This document shows positions 39,301 to 48,700 of a stretch of DNA of 64,000 nucleotides, in pieces. A program made the position numbers and the translations under genes. The DNA comes from Aquila chrysaetos chrysaetos (Eukaryota; Chordata; Aves; Accipitriformes; Accipitridae), in assembly GCF_900496995.4 (NCBI RefSeq), contig NC_044012.1, positions 21,924,759-21,988,758 on the forward strand, written 5' to 3'. The notes beneath the pieces were generated by a model, which saw only the letters and a list, made by a program, of their open reading frames with translations, did not search any database and was not told the origin of the DNA. Within the stretch, counting starts at the first letter, position 1; every line of letters begins with the position of its first letter.

Positions 39301-39432
39301 GACTGGGCCGGGGGGGGGGGGGGGGGGGGGGAGGTACGACGACCTTCGGGAACGGGGGTGCCACGTATGGGGGTCCTGTCCCACGTGGTAACGCCTGTCC
39401 CCCTCTGCCCAGGTCGGTGGGAGTCCACCTAA
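33357..39432 (+). CDS. IL34: IL34, interleukin-34
   Basis: Secreted dimeric cytokine, the second ligand of CSF1R, supporting macrophage-lineage cells. Exons: 33357-33384, 33494-33597, 33916-33993, 34089-34262, 39153-39291, 39413-39432. Phases agree and give 180 aa. Residues 1 to about 20 form a hydrophobic signal peptide (YAAVLCVLAVLGLEAAA). The mature chain has the family signature DKLQYEMRLQYMKHYFPINY, then HPSWKY, and VRPKALLDNC near the end. N-glycosylation sequons NIT and NGT lie around residues 67-74. Cysteines in GEC, ELC, DNC and VPC match the disulphide-forming positions of a four-helix cytokine. It lacks the long Pro/Ser-rich tail of mammalian IL34, as I recall for birds. Intron 4 (34263-39152) is unusually full: it holds the tRNA-Gly array. 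Confidence 0.95.
34624..34694 (+). tRNA. tRNA-Gly (anticodon GCC), copy 1
   Basis: 71 nt. Acceptor stem GCATTGG/CCAATGC with discriminator A, A box TGGTTCAGTGG, anticodon arm CTCGC-CTGCCAC-GCGGG with anticodon GCC, and B box GGTTCGATTCC. An RNA polymerase III stop TTTTT follows at 34705-34709. The flanks differ from the other copies: the duplicated upstream block is missing and only the last few bases (CTCCACATCTG) are shared. Confidence 0.97.
34764..34926 (-). pseudogene. Relic of the SDR gene (intron 4 plus part of exon 4) inside IL34 intron 4
   Basis: Aligns almost without gaps, by eye, to 42296-42458 of the intact SDR gene, on the same strand. The exon-like part (34861-34926) translates to AAEAWEEKQDLCYCCRK, against AAKAWEERQDVCFRCSK in the gene, and is followed by a preserved GT donor. 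Intronic sequence is also shared, including GACCCCCAAATT, so this is a DNA-level duplication and not a retrocopy. The relic stops at 34926, where the tRNA-associated repeat begins. No matching exon 5 or other exons are seen nearby. It retains Tyr and Lys of the SDR YxxxK motif. Confidence 0.85.
35306..35376 (+). tRNA. tRNA-Gly (anticodon GCC), copy 2
   Basis: Identical over 71 nt to copy 1, with intact A and B boxes and a TTTT terminator 12 nt downstream in the conserved 3' flank. Preceded by the full duplicated block. Confidence 0.97.
35520..35740. repeat. Minisatellite between tRNA-Gly copies 2 and 3
   Basis: Units of about 30 bp of the form GGCAGTGAGGGTCCCTGGCT with variable linkers (SCTTGGTGGC, CAGGGACAGTGG). 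The same family recurs at the other spacers of the array. Confidence 0.75.
36130..36200 (+). tRNA. tRNA-Gly (anticodon GCC), copy 3
   Basis: Identical to copies 1 and 2, with the conserved TTTT-containing 3' flank. The upstream block in this unit is shortened by about 16 bp. Confidence 0.97.
36400..36600. repeat. Minisatellite before the tRNA-Gly pseudogene
   Basis: Units around CTCGGTGGCAGCGAGGGTCCCTGG, the same family as the other array spacers. Confidence 0.7.
36670..36743 (+). pseudogene. Decayed tRNA-Gly copy
   Basis: Retains the flank CCACATCTG, a degenerate A box (GTGGCTCAGTGGGA), a damaged B box (GGTTGGTTCCT) and the 3' acceptor half GGCCAATGCA. The anticodon arm has lost its pairing and the length is 74 nt rather than 71. 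It is probably a dead member of the array, and no duplicated block precedes it. Confidence 0.85.
37219..37289 (+). tRNA. tRNA-Gly (anticodon GCC), copy 4
   Basis: Identical to the other intact copies. It has the full upstream block, nearly identical to that of copies 2 and 6, and the conserved TTTT-containing 3' flank. Confidence 0.97.
37380..37650. repeat. Minisatellite between tRNA-Gly copies 4 and 5
   Basis: Same GGCAGTGAGTGTCCCTGGCT family. A stretch near 37390-37530 closely matches 35535-35675, showing that spacers were duplicated together with the units. Confidence 0.8.
38059..38129 (+). tRNA. tRNA-Gly (anticodon GCC), copy 5
   Basis: Identical 71-nt gene. The upstream block shows the most substitutions of the five around its AACTTTGCT and TCCGAGGAGAG parts, while the tRNA itself is unchanged. 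Confidence 0.97.
38300..38610. repeat. Minisatellite between tRNA-Gly copies 5 and 6
   Basis: Degenerate units around TTGGTGGCAATGACAGTCC and GGCAGTGAGGGTCCCTGG, the same family as the other spacers. Confidence 0.75.
39001..39071 (+). tRNA. tRNA-Gly (anticodon GCC), copy 6
   Basis: Identical to the other intact copies, with the conserved TTTT-containing 3' flank. It ends only 81 nt before IL34 exon 5 (39153), so its pol III transcript abuts the splice acceptor region of IL34. Confidence 0.97.
39310..39331 (+). repeat. 22-nt poly(G) run in the last IL34 intron
   Basis: An uninterrupted G run starting 18 nt after the exon 5 end, inside a 121-nt intron (39292-39412). The true length may be uncertain because such runs are hard to sequence. 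Confidence 0.85.
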
Positions 39433-39910
39433 CACCGCAGAAGACCCCTTGCTTGATGCCTTCTCCTTGCCCTGGAGTCTGGGATGCTGCCTCTGCTCTG
39501 CTCCCCCCCCCAGCAGAGCCTCTCGGGGGGGGGTCCCCAAGGAAGGTGCAACAGGGGGACAAATGCCACCCTCTCCGGGACCAAACACTCTCCCCCTCCA
39601 GGACCCCGGGACTTTCCACGGCCACGGGGTCAGCCCCATCCGAAATGCCAGGCACCTTCTACATGGGTGCGGGCTGGAGGGGGCTTGGACACAGCCCCGC
39701 CATGGGCAAGCCACTGCCGGCTGCGAGGAGGGGGGGACACGCTGCCCTGCCCGCAGCAGGGGTGAGGGCATCGCTCGGTTCCTCTTGGTTTGTATTTTTT
39801 CCTCAGCTTTCATTAAACACCAGTTAATTCTCTAGCGTTGCAGCTCAGCTTCCAACCAGGTCGCGGGAACCTCCAACCTTACCCGAAATAAAGGACCAGC
39901 AGAGAGAACC
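39433..39910 (+). other. IL34: IL34 3'UTR
   Basis: Starts after the TAA at 39430-39432. Two possible polyadenylation signals are ATTAAA at 39812-39817 and AATAAA at 39887-39892. The end is therefore near 39835 or 39910, with the canonical signal favoured. Confidence 0.7.
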
Positions 39911-41377
39911 CCAGCTGCCTCTTCTTTTGGGGTGTCAGTCCCCTCCCTCGCCTTTGCGGGGGAGATACTCGCCCTGATACAGCAACCCCCAGAACTACGG
40001 TCTGGCGAGCCACCTCCATCAGCCCTGGCTGCTTCCCCGGCAAGAAAACATCTGGATTTGTTTGTTGTGCTTGGCAGTGAGGTGCAGGCAGTGCGCCGGA
40101 GGGGCTGGGGGCTGGCTGGCTGCCTCCCCCCTTCCCAGCTTAGTTAATTACCTTAATCAGCTATTAGAGCCCTTAATTGGTGTATTCCTGGCTGCAGGCT
40201 GCTTAGGCTTACAAGTCTATGAGAGCGTGCAGGTGAGGCTGTGGGCACTGCAGCACAAGCGGATGCAATGTCTTCTTCCTCCTCCTCCCCCTTCATGCCT
40301 AGCGATGGTTCATGTTTATATAAAGCCCACCAACTATGATCCGCCGCTTGATAAAGGGCTTTAATTCGAGGGACCCCCTTGCCCATCCCTGCTGGCTTTA
40401 ACAAGTATCTCCCAGCTGCTCCGGGGACCCACCTGGGGCTGCCCGAGCCCCTGGGGCTGAGCTCCCACCTCCTGCTCCCTCACGTCAAGTGTGGGAATGG
40501 TCCCCCCTGCTCCTCCACCGTGGGAAAAACCAAAGCTGCCCCAGCAAAAAATGACCCTGACCGGGCTTCCCAGAGCATCCCGGCAGCAAACAGCTGGACT
40601 CGAGGCTTGCCAAAGCCCTGCGTTTCCAGCCCAAGTGCCCACTTGAGATGTGATTTTTTTTTTTCTGGTCCCTCTTTCAAGGGATGGCTTCAAAAATGTC
40701 AGCTGAGAGCCACGACAGAAATGCCCTCATGTTTGCAATACCTGAGGTATTGCAAGCCCATTTGCAATACCTCGTGCTGTACTGTGAGATGGGATGGATG
40801 CAGGGAGGGTCAGCCCGGGGGGGCTGCCGAGATCCCAGAAGACATCCCTAGGGATGTGCTAGGGCTTGGGAGAGGCTCCTGCTGTGAAACCCCCAGCTGC
40901 TGAAAGAGGAATAGCCTTTGCTGGCCTTGAACCAGCAGAAAGAAAAGCCCATCAGCATCCTTGGGGTGGGCACAGAAAGGCCGACTGGTTTGGGGGGAGC
41001 CAGGCTCAGCAGGGTGAGACCTGGGCTCCAGTAAGGATGCCCCATGCCTGTGGTTTCGGGGCTGTCTGGGATGCCCCCAGGCCACCACCGAGGGTAGCTT
41101 ATGGCCATAGAGCAGGGCTGTATCCAGACCTGCCCCTTGGGCAGCGTGAGGATGCCCGAGGGGGATCCCTCAGCTCCAGGGAATGCCCCAGGGGAGCCTG
41201 GCACCGAGATGCAGGACCACGCTTGGAGCATCCTTCCCTCTGCTGCCTCAGCATCCCTGGGTTGTGGGGGGTGGGCAGCGACCCCAGCTCTCACCCCACA
41301 AACAGGGGTTCCCTGCCCTCACCCCACAGATCCAAAAACGAGCCTGGAAATGACAATTAATTAACTTTACTGTGGTC
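39911..41377. other. IL34-SDR intergenic region (convergent genes)
   Basis: No coding exon recognised. It contains an AT-richer island at 40130-40365 with several TAATTA/TTAATTG sites and a TATATAAAG (40317-40325), and a 23-nt palindrome at 40733-40755. The SDR 3'UTR must end here, reading leftwards from 41377, but no canonical AATAAA was found for it. Confidence 0.5.
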
Positions 41378-43699
41378 TTACCAGGGCAGGCTCTGCCCTC
41401 TCCAGTCCCAGAAGGTGCCATTGCTGGTGGCCGAGAGCCGGGCAAGCAGCCGCAAGACGCCCTGCACGCTCTCCTCCTCTGTCACCGGGCCCTGCCGGAC
41501 TCAAGGGCACGGGGAAAAGAAAAATAAGCCCACCGCCCCCCTGCTCCCAGCACCCCCAGCCTGCGGCGCGGTGGGATGCCAGGTCCGGCCAGGGTAGGTT
41601 GGGAGAGGCTGGAGATGCTCTAGCAGCCAAGGGATGTGGCTTTGCACAAATTAATCGTCCCTAATTTGGGTGCTATAAGGATGGAGGTTAATTTTGTGGT
41701 TCCTAATAAAAAAAGTGACTCATTTGTTCCCTCCGCAAGCCAGCGTGGGGGTAAGACCTGCCCAGCTATGCTGCAAGAGGCTGCTTGTCTCCAACCTTGC
41801 CTGCCTGCTCTTGGCACGGTCAGAGAAGCTGAATTTGGGTTGATGAAGGCCCCGGGGTGCTGGGGAGGCAGCACCCTGGGTGCAGCTCTCCTGCCGGAGC
41901 CGAGCACAGGGCCGGGGTGCCCTCTGCTGACACGCGATTGGGATGGGAAATGAAATAAAAAATAGGGAGGAAACTGGATCGTTTTGGGGGAGAGCCTGGA
42001 ACTGGCCCTTTGCTGCGCTGGCGCAGCTCTCCTGGGACCCCGGGGCTGCACAGGGGTGGGTGCACCTGGGCAGGGATGCCCCTGGGAAGGGAAGTCCCTG
42101 GGATGGGACACCCCAGGAAGGGATGCCCGTGGGTCTCTGCCAAGCCAGGGTGGCTGTGCGCCTCCTGTCACTCACCGTCCCCTGTCCCAAGGGAGGCGTC
42201 ACACAGCCAGGGTCCACGGACACGCAGAGGATCCCGCTGCTCCCATACTCCAGGGCCAGGCACTTGGTGAGCATGTTCAGCGCAGCCTGGGAGCACAACC
42301 ACCTCCATCACGGGGTGGCACTGCCATGGCTGGCATGTGGGGGAGGCGGAATGCCACAGGAGGTGACCCCCAAATTCCTCCCCATTCTCTCGGCAGCGGT
42401 ACCTTGCTGCAGCGGAAGCAGACGTCCTGCCTTTCCTCCCAAGCCTTCGCCGCCTCGATGGAGCCCAGGATGCTGGAGATGTTGATGATGGCGGCTCTGC
42501 TGCAGCTCATCCCCTGCTGCCCTTTGGCCTCGGCAGCCTCCTTCAGCAGGGGCAGGAACGCCTGTGGCGGACAGGCACTCAGGCGTCACCATCGTCTTCC
42601 TCCCTGCTGCCAGCATTTGGGGCAGGGGGTGCCTGTGGCCTCACCTGGCTTGTCTGCAGGGGCCCGATGGTGTTGGTGGTGTAGACGAGGGTCATGTTCT
42701 CCGCCGTCTCAGTGGCCAGCGTGCTGCGGCGCGTGGTGCCGACATTGTTGATCAGGAGGTTGAGGCCGGCGCTTCCCACCTCCTCCCGCACCTTCCTGAC
42801 CGCTGCCTTGATGCTGTTGGGATCTGTCACGTCTGCAAGGGGACGGGGCACCTTGGGGACAGGCTGGAGGGGGGGGGGCCTGTCCCAGGCAAGATGCTGT
42901 AGGACGTGGTGGGAGGCAGCTCCTGGCCACCGAGCATCCTCCTGGTCCCAGCAGTGACCTGGTTGGGCTGAGCCAAACTGAGGGACCCGCCTGCTTGGGT
43001 GCCATTTCCTGGAACCACCCACGGGTGCCATTAAATCCCAAGTGGCTTCATCCCCTTTCCACCCCAGCACTTACCTAGAGGCAGGACCACGATGTTGGGA
43101 CAGCCCAAAGCCACCTCGTTGACCGCCTACACAGAGAAAGGGGGGGCGAGGGGGGAGTCAGGTGGAGGGTGGCCCTGTGCCATGCCCGGGTGGGAACCGG
43201 GTGGCCCTGCGTGTCACAGCTGATAGGTTTCGACAAGCCCCGGTGGGAGAGATTCAGGGTGAGCCGCTGCTTCTCTGCACCCGGCTGAGCCCAGCAGCTT
43301 CAAAGCCCCTGGCAGTGATGTCCCTGGTGTGGGGGCTGCCAGCAACCCCCCCGGCACTCCCCCGCTATGCACTTATCTATGCCAAGAGGAGAAAAAAAAT
43401 TAAATATGTAAATATATATTTTTTTCCATGCCAATCACAGTGTGGGATGCTGATGCTCAGCCCCCTCCCCCCCCAAGCCAGGTGGGGACGGTGGCAGCCC
43501 CAGCCGCTGCATTTCCCAGCCTGTCCCTGAGCTGTCCCCCCCGCCCCAGCACCCTTCCTACCTTCCCCTGGGGGTCCAGGCAAGCAGCAAAGAGGTGCCG
43601 AGGGGGGCTGGGCTGCTCCAGCAAACCCTTGAGCAGCCCCAGGCCCAGTCCTCCGTCGCAGCCGGTCAGCAGGACGCTGCCCACGCTGAGCCCCTCCAT
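41378..43699 (-). CDS. SDR-family protein, C-factor/C-signal-like
   Basis: Classical short-chain dehydrogenase/reductase fold, predicted NAD(P)-binding and cytosolic. The substrate is unknown. Exons in transcript order: 43562-43699, 43075-43126, 42645-42832, 42403-42561, 42176-42286, 41378-41491. Phases agree and give 253 aa, normal for the family. The cofactor motif TGxxxGxG is at residues 12-19, DVTD at 64-67, NNVG at 92-95 and INISS at 152-156. The catalytic YxxxK reads FRCSK (Phe175, Lys179): codon TTC where TAC or TAT is expected. DPGCV follows in exon 5. With Tyr missing, ordinary dehydrogenase activity is doubtful, although the reading frame and splice sites are intact. Bird genomes carry several such genes near IL34, as I recall. 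An exon 4 relic lies in IL34 intron 4. Confidence 0.88.
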
Positions 43700-44049
43700 C
43701 CTCACCGCTCACCGCAGCTGGTTGTGCTGCCCCAGCGAGGTTTGGCAATCGGCCTCAGTAATTTGGGAGGTGGCAGCGCGGGTGCTGCTGGGATGGATGG
43801 GGGGGGGTGGAGTGGAGGGCACCGCTTGCACCCCCTCTCCTGGAGGTGATGGGGCAGGGGCATGCTCTTCTGCACCCCAGGGGGTCACCCATCACCTTGA
43901 CCATGGGCATGTCTCACCACCCCTGTACCCCACAGCATCCACCCTCCCCAGTCATGGGCACCCCAAAGGGGTGACAGGACCTTCCCACTTGTCCCCCATT
44001 ATTGCGGTGACCCCAGGGTACCAGCACATCCATAGAACTGCAGGCGAGG
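43700..44049 (-). promoter_or_regulatory. SDR gene upstream region, abutting the MTSS2 3' end
   Basis: Only about 350 bp separate the SDR start codon from the inferred MTSS2 3' end, both genes being on the - strand. No TATA box or other element could be named. The promoter of the SDR gene must lie here or inside the MTSS2 3'UTR. Confidence 0.4.
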
Positions 44050-44288
44050 TTATTAATTACAGTACAACCTTTATTAATACTGGAATCTTCACAGTGCATT
44101 CGTTACTTGTAGCAGTGACTATGGAAATCGGGGGGGGGGGCAGGGGGTGGGTGGGAAAGAGGGGAATTACCACCAAAAAAAAAAATTAAAAGAAAAGAGG
44201 GAATAAAAGAAAGAGAAAGAAACCTGGTGGAGGGACGGGGAGGGAGGGAAGCGGCGGCAGAGGCAGGAGCACGGAGGGGAAATAAATT

Positions 44289-44310
44289 AAAAAAAAAAAA
44301 AAAAAAAAAA
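44289..44310. repeat. 22-nt A/T run in the MTSS2 3'UTR
   Basis: 22 consecutive A on the + strand, that is a U-run in the MTSS2 transcript. Confidence 0.9.
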
Positions 44311-45091
44311 GGACCAAGTTAACAACAGCACCAGAAAAGTTACTTCAGTCGAAAGACAGGTCATTTTTTTTTTTTTTCCAAGGAATTTTCATTTTCTGTA
44401 CAAAATAAGAGACACCCCCCCCCTCCCCCAAACCCAAACATTTGTCACTTGGCATCAGCGGTTCTGGGCAGGAGAAGGGGGGGGGGGGGGACTAAATCAT
44501 TATTTCTAAGGGGGAGGGAAAGGGGGGGCTGCGATGCGACAGACAGCAGGGCGGCGGGGGGGGGCTATGTACAGCGGGGAGGGCCGAGGGGGTTGTGCTT
44601 TCCTCCAGCCGCCGGCAGAAATCAGCTGCTTCGCTTTGGGTGCGGGGGGTCTGGGTGAAACCCCCCGGTCCTCCGGCCCCCCTCCTCCCAGCAGGACCCT
44701 GTGCAGGGTCTGCGGGTGTTGAGGGAGAGGGAAGGGGTTTGGGGGAGGTTGGGGGGGGTCCCCAGTGATCCCCAGGGGCGGGGGGGACGACAAAGAGGAG
44801 GTTCAGCATCCTCAGTCCCAGTGACCCCCCAAGTTGGAGGGCGCTGTAGTGCCTGTCCCCCCACTGTACCCCCACCCTCTCACACATGCCAACCCCCCCC
44901 CCCCCGCATCCTCCTTGCTGCTTCTGACCCCCAAAATGGGGCTGAGCCATGCTGACCCCAAGCAGGCACCCGGGGCGGGGGATGGGGACAGGGCCCCCCA
45001 CTCCTGGTGCTGCTCCTGCTGTGGTCCCCACTGGCACCGTCCCCTTCTGCTGGGGCTGGGGACACCCGCCCTGTGCCCTGGGGGGGGAGAG

Positions 45092-45575
45092 GGGGAGGGG
45101 AAAAGAGAAACCAGAGATAAGAGGAAAAGAGAGAGGGAAAAAGGAAAAGAGAAAGAAAGGAGAAGAGAGAAAAAAGGGAAAAAAGGGAAGGAGAAAAAGA
45201 GGAAAAAAGAAAGGAGGAGAAAAAAGAGGAAAGGAAGAGGAAAAGAAGAGGAAAAAGAAGAGAGAAAAGAGAAGGAAAAGACTAGAAAAAGAGAAGAAAC
45301 AGAGAAGAAAGAGGAAAAGAATAGAAGAAAATAGAAGAAAAAGGAAAAGGAAGAGGAAAAGAAGAGAAGAAGAAGAAGGAGAAAAAAATGAGGAAAAGGA
45401 GAAGAAAAAGAGCCAAATAAGAAAAGAATAAGAAAAATAAGCGAGGAATAAGAGAAAAGGAGAAAAAGAGAAAAGGAGAATAAAGGAAAAAGAAAAGAAA
45501 AAGAAAAGAGAAAACAAAAAAAGAGGAGAAAAAGAGAGAACAAGTGAAGGAAAGGAGTAAGGAAAGGAAAGGGCT
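45092..45575. repeat. Homopurine/homopyrimidine tract of about 480 bp
   Basis: Nearly pure A/G on the + strand, built of GAAAAG, GAGAAAAAG and GAAGAG words with very few pyrimidines. In the MTSS2 transcript it is a CU-rich segment of the 3'UTR. There is no strict repeat period. Confidence 0.9.
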
Positions 45576-45739
45576 GGGAGGGGAGGAGGAGACAGAGGAG
45601 CAGAAAGCGGGGGGCAGCGAGGGAGGGGCAGGGGCAGCGGGTGCCGGCGGGTTGGGGGGGCTCCCGGGGAGGCGCAGTGGGTGCCCCCGGGGGGGGTCCG
45701 TCGGCTACGGCGGGCGCATCCCCGCTGGCCAGGGCGTCA

Positions 45740-48700
45740 TCACGATATCCGCGGGGCCGACCTGTCGTTGGTGACGGTCCTGCGCAGGCGCACCCCGCGC
45801 CGGATGGCCACCAGCATGTCTTCGGCCGGGGGGTCCATGGAGGCTGCCGGAGGGGGTGCAGGGGTCTCCTCACTGGGGCCGGACCCCACGAGGGCGGTGG
45901 GGAAGGGGAACTGGCCTTCCCCCAGGGCATGGGCACCAGCCACCAGCTCACCAATCTTCTCTACCAAGCTGTGCCGGTTGGCAGCCAACTGTTGGTCCTC
46001 CTCTTCCTCAGCGGAGAGGTGCTGGCCGGCCCCGGGGTAGACGGAGATCTCCATGGCACCGCCGCCCCAGGCGGTGTTGGGAAGGCTCAGCCGCTTGGGC
46101 GAAGCTTTGGCAAAATCCAGAGGGTTCGGCGAGGCGTCGTCGGCATAGAAGACGCACTCTTCGCTGCCCACCCGTGTGGGGCCGGCGTAGCCGGGGGAGT
46201 CGGGCACTGTGGGGGTCTTCACGGGGACAATGGGGGGTCGGATGGGGATGGGGCCAGCGTTGGAGAGAGTACGGCGGACCGAGGGCTTGGTGGAGGGCGT
46301 GCGGCGGATGGTGGCCACCCCTGGGGTGGTACCGGCTGGTAGGTTGGTGCCGGTGGGCAGCCCGGCAGTGGAGGCAGGACGCTTGGTCTGGATCATCCGC
46401 CGGTAGTTCTGGGCAATGTTGCTGTTGCGTGGGATGGTGGAGGACTTGTCGAAGTCGCTCTGGGGGTCGCACTCCACGTCGCCATTCACTGAGTAGCAGT
46501 CGTAGTCAGAGCCTGGGGAGGGGGCAGCAGTCAGCGTGGCTGGGTGGGCGGTGGGCGGCCCAGCTGGCACTGCCAAGCCCAGCCACTACCTTCACAATGC
46601 AATCCCAGCCAGCCTGAACCAATGCCGTTGCAGCACGACCACAAGCAAACTCAACCGCCACCACTGCAACATAATCCCAACTGGCCCCAACCACTGCTAG
46701 CACACCATGCTCACCATCAAGCCCAACCATCACCATCGGAGGGCAACCACAATCACCCCAACCATCACATTGAGATCACAACCAAACCCAACTGTCACCA
46801 TCACAACACGATCACAACCAGCCCCAGCCACGACCATCACAACTGGCCTCAACCATCACTACCACATGGTTGTAGTCAAACCCAACCATTGCCATCGCAA
46901 CGACCCCAACCACCACCATCACAACGTGATCACAGCCAAACTCCACCATCATGTGCTCACAACCAGCTCAGCCAACATGATCACAGCAAAACACGACTGT
47001 ACCCCTGGTTACTTGATCTCCAACCGCCACCTCCGCTGCCATCACCCACCGTTTCCACGTGTACCCAACTGCTGTGCACAAACACATCACCACAAACCAT
47101 CACCAACCACAGTTCATGTGGTGCTACCTGTTATTGCACTGCCCAGCACAACTGTAGCCATCAAGACCCAACTAACCAGGAAACCTCATGGTTACCACAT
47201 GGCACGATGCTTGTGCCGCATGCCAAACCCCCAACGCACACAATCATTAAATCTTCACCCCACCAGCCCCCATGTGACGCGACCACAACCCGATGCTACC
47301 GACACCCAGTGCAGCACAGACGTGTCCTAGGACCACCAAAGCCTCTGCCGTCCCCTTCCCCTCTCCAGGTGCCATTTTGGGTGGGCCCAGGTGCCCCTCG
47401 CTGCCACGGGGCGGGTACCTTGGGAAGGGATGGTGTCCTCGGAGCAGGAGGGGGTGGTGGTCTGCGTGCTGTAGCCGCTGGAGTACTGCAGTGAGTCCCG
47501 GCTGCTCTTCTGGTGCTCCAGGCTGAGCCCCCGGGTCAAGACCATGGCCAGGTCGCTGGCAGCGGGGGACACCTCCTCCCCGTGCTGCAGGGGCAAGGGG
47601 GTACCGTCAGCACCCTGGTTCCTCTCTTGGGAGCCCCCCAAAAGCCCACCACCTCTGTGGTCGACCCATCGGAGCCAGTACCTTGGCGGCAATCGTAGCC
47701 GGTGACATTCGGGGCCTGGGAGCATCCTCGCCGCCGATGCCCGAGTACCCACTGGCAGGCGAACCCATCTCGGCTTCCCGCAGGTGCTCCACACGGTCCT
47801 TGCGCCGCTGCAAGGTGGGGACCACCGGCTGGTCGTAGGGGCTGGCCTTGGACCAGTCCTGCAATGGGCAAGGCATGGGGTGACACCGGGGACACTGGGA
47901 CCAGGAGCTGAAAGCAGGGCAGGGCGGGAGGGGGCACGCGCCAACGTCCCCCCGCCCCGAGCCACTGGTGCTGTCCGGGATGCTCTGCCCCATGGGAGGG
48001 GCGGGATGAGGGGATCTGGGGGGGCTGAACCCCACGAGGTGTGGGGGGACCCAAGTGTGAAATGCAACCCTGGTGGGATGGGGGACAGCACCGAGGAGGG
48101 GAGGAGAGGAAGAGGAGGGTGCTGCTGCTGAAGGCTTCACCTTTCCGCCACCTGCCCATGCCCTGGCGGTGGAGCAAGAACTAACCGAGGTGGGGGAGCT
48201 GCACTCGCTAACCGACTGGCAGGTTTCGGAGGCCTCCGAGGACGCCGAGCTGGAGGACTTCTGCTGTGCCAGGAGGCCAAGCCGTGAGCCGGAGGAGGAG
48301 AGAAGAGGCGGTTAGCAAGCACAGCCATGGCCCCGGGGTAGAGCAGCATCCCCAGCTGCCCCAGCCCACCCGGGTCCCCAGCCCATGGCAGCAGATGCGA
48401 GAAGGCAAGCAGGATCCGAGCTGGCAGCAGGGAGCACAGAGCCGGGGAGGTGCCGGCTGGGTGAAGCTGGGATGCTCAGCCCCAACCCTTCCCCCTGCTC
48501 AGCCCAAGCTCTGCAGAGCCAACAGTCATTTTGGGGAGCAGGGATGGTCCCCACAGCCACGGCGTTGGGATCCCTGGGCGCTCTCATCACCGTGAGCAGC
48601 GCCGGGTTGGCAATGCCAGGTTAGCATGGGCGCGCCAACCCGGTGCTGGCAGTGCCAGGCAGCCCGGCGGCGCAGCCAGCACAAGGGATCGGCAGCTCTG

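Larger units (their letters stand above)
44050..45739 (-). other. MTSS2: MTSS2 3'UTR
   Basis: Runs leftwards from the stop codon (45740-45742) to a polyadenylation signal at 44070-44075 (TTTATT on the + strand, AATAAA in the transcript). The interval contains a long pyrimidine-rich stretch in the transcript sense and several homopolymer runs. The 3' end is inferred from the signal. Confidence 0.65.

Noticed and set aside
44492-45954. Long - strand frames rich in Phe, Ser and Leu
   Set aside because: They are the translation of the homopyrimidine strand of a low-complexity tract in the MTSS2 3'UTR, with no domain or splice support.
46544-47494. + strand frame of about 316 codons rich in His, Pro and Thr
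   Set aside because: It is the reading of a C/A minisatellite in an MTSS2 intron, and the tract has no start context or family similarity.
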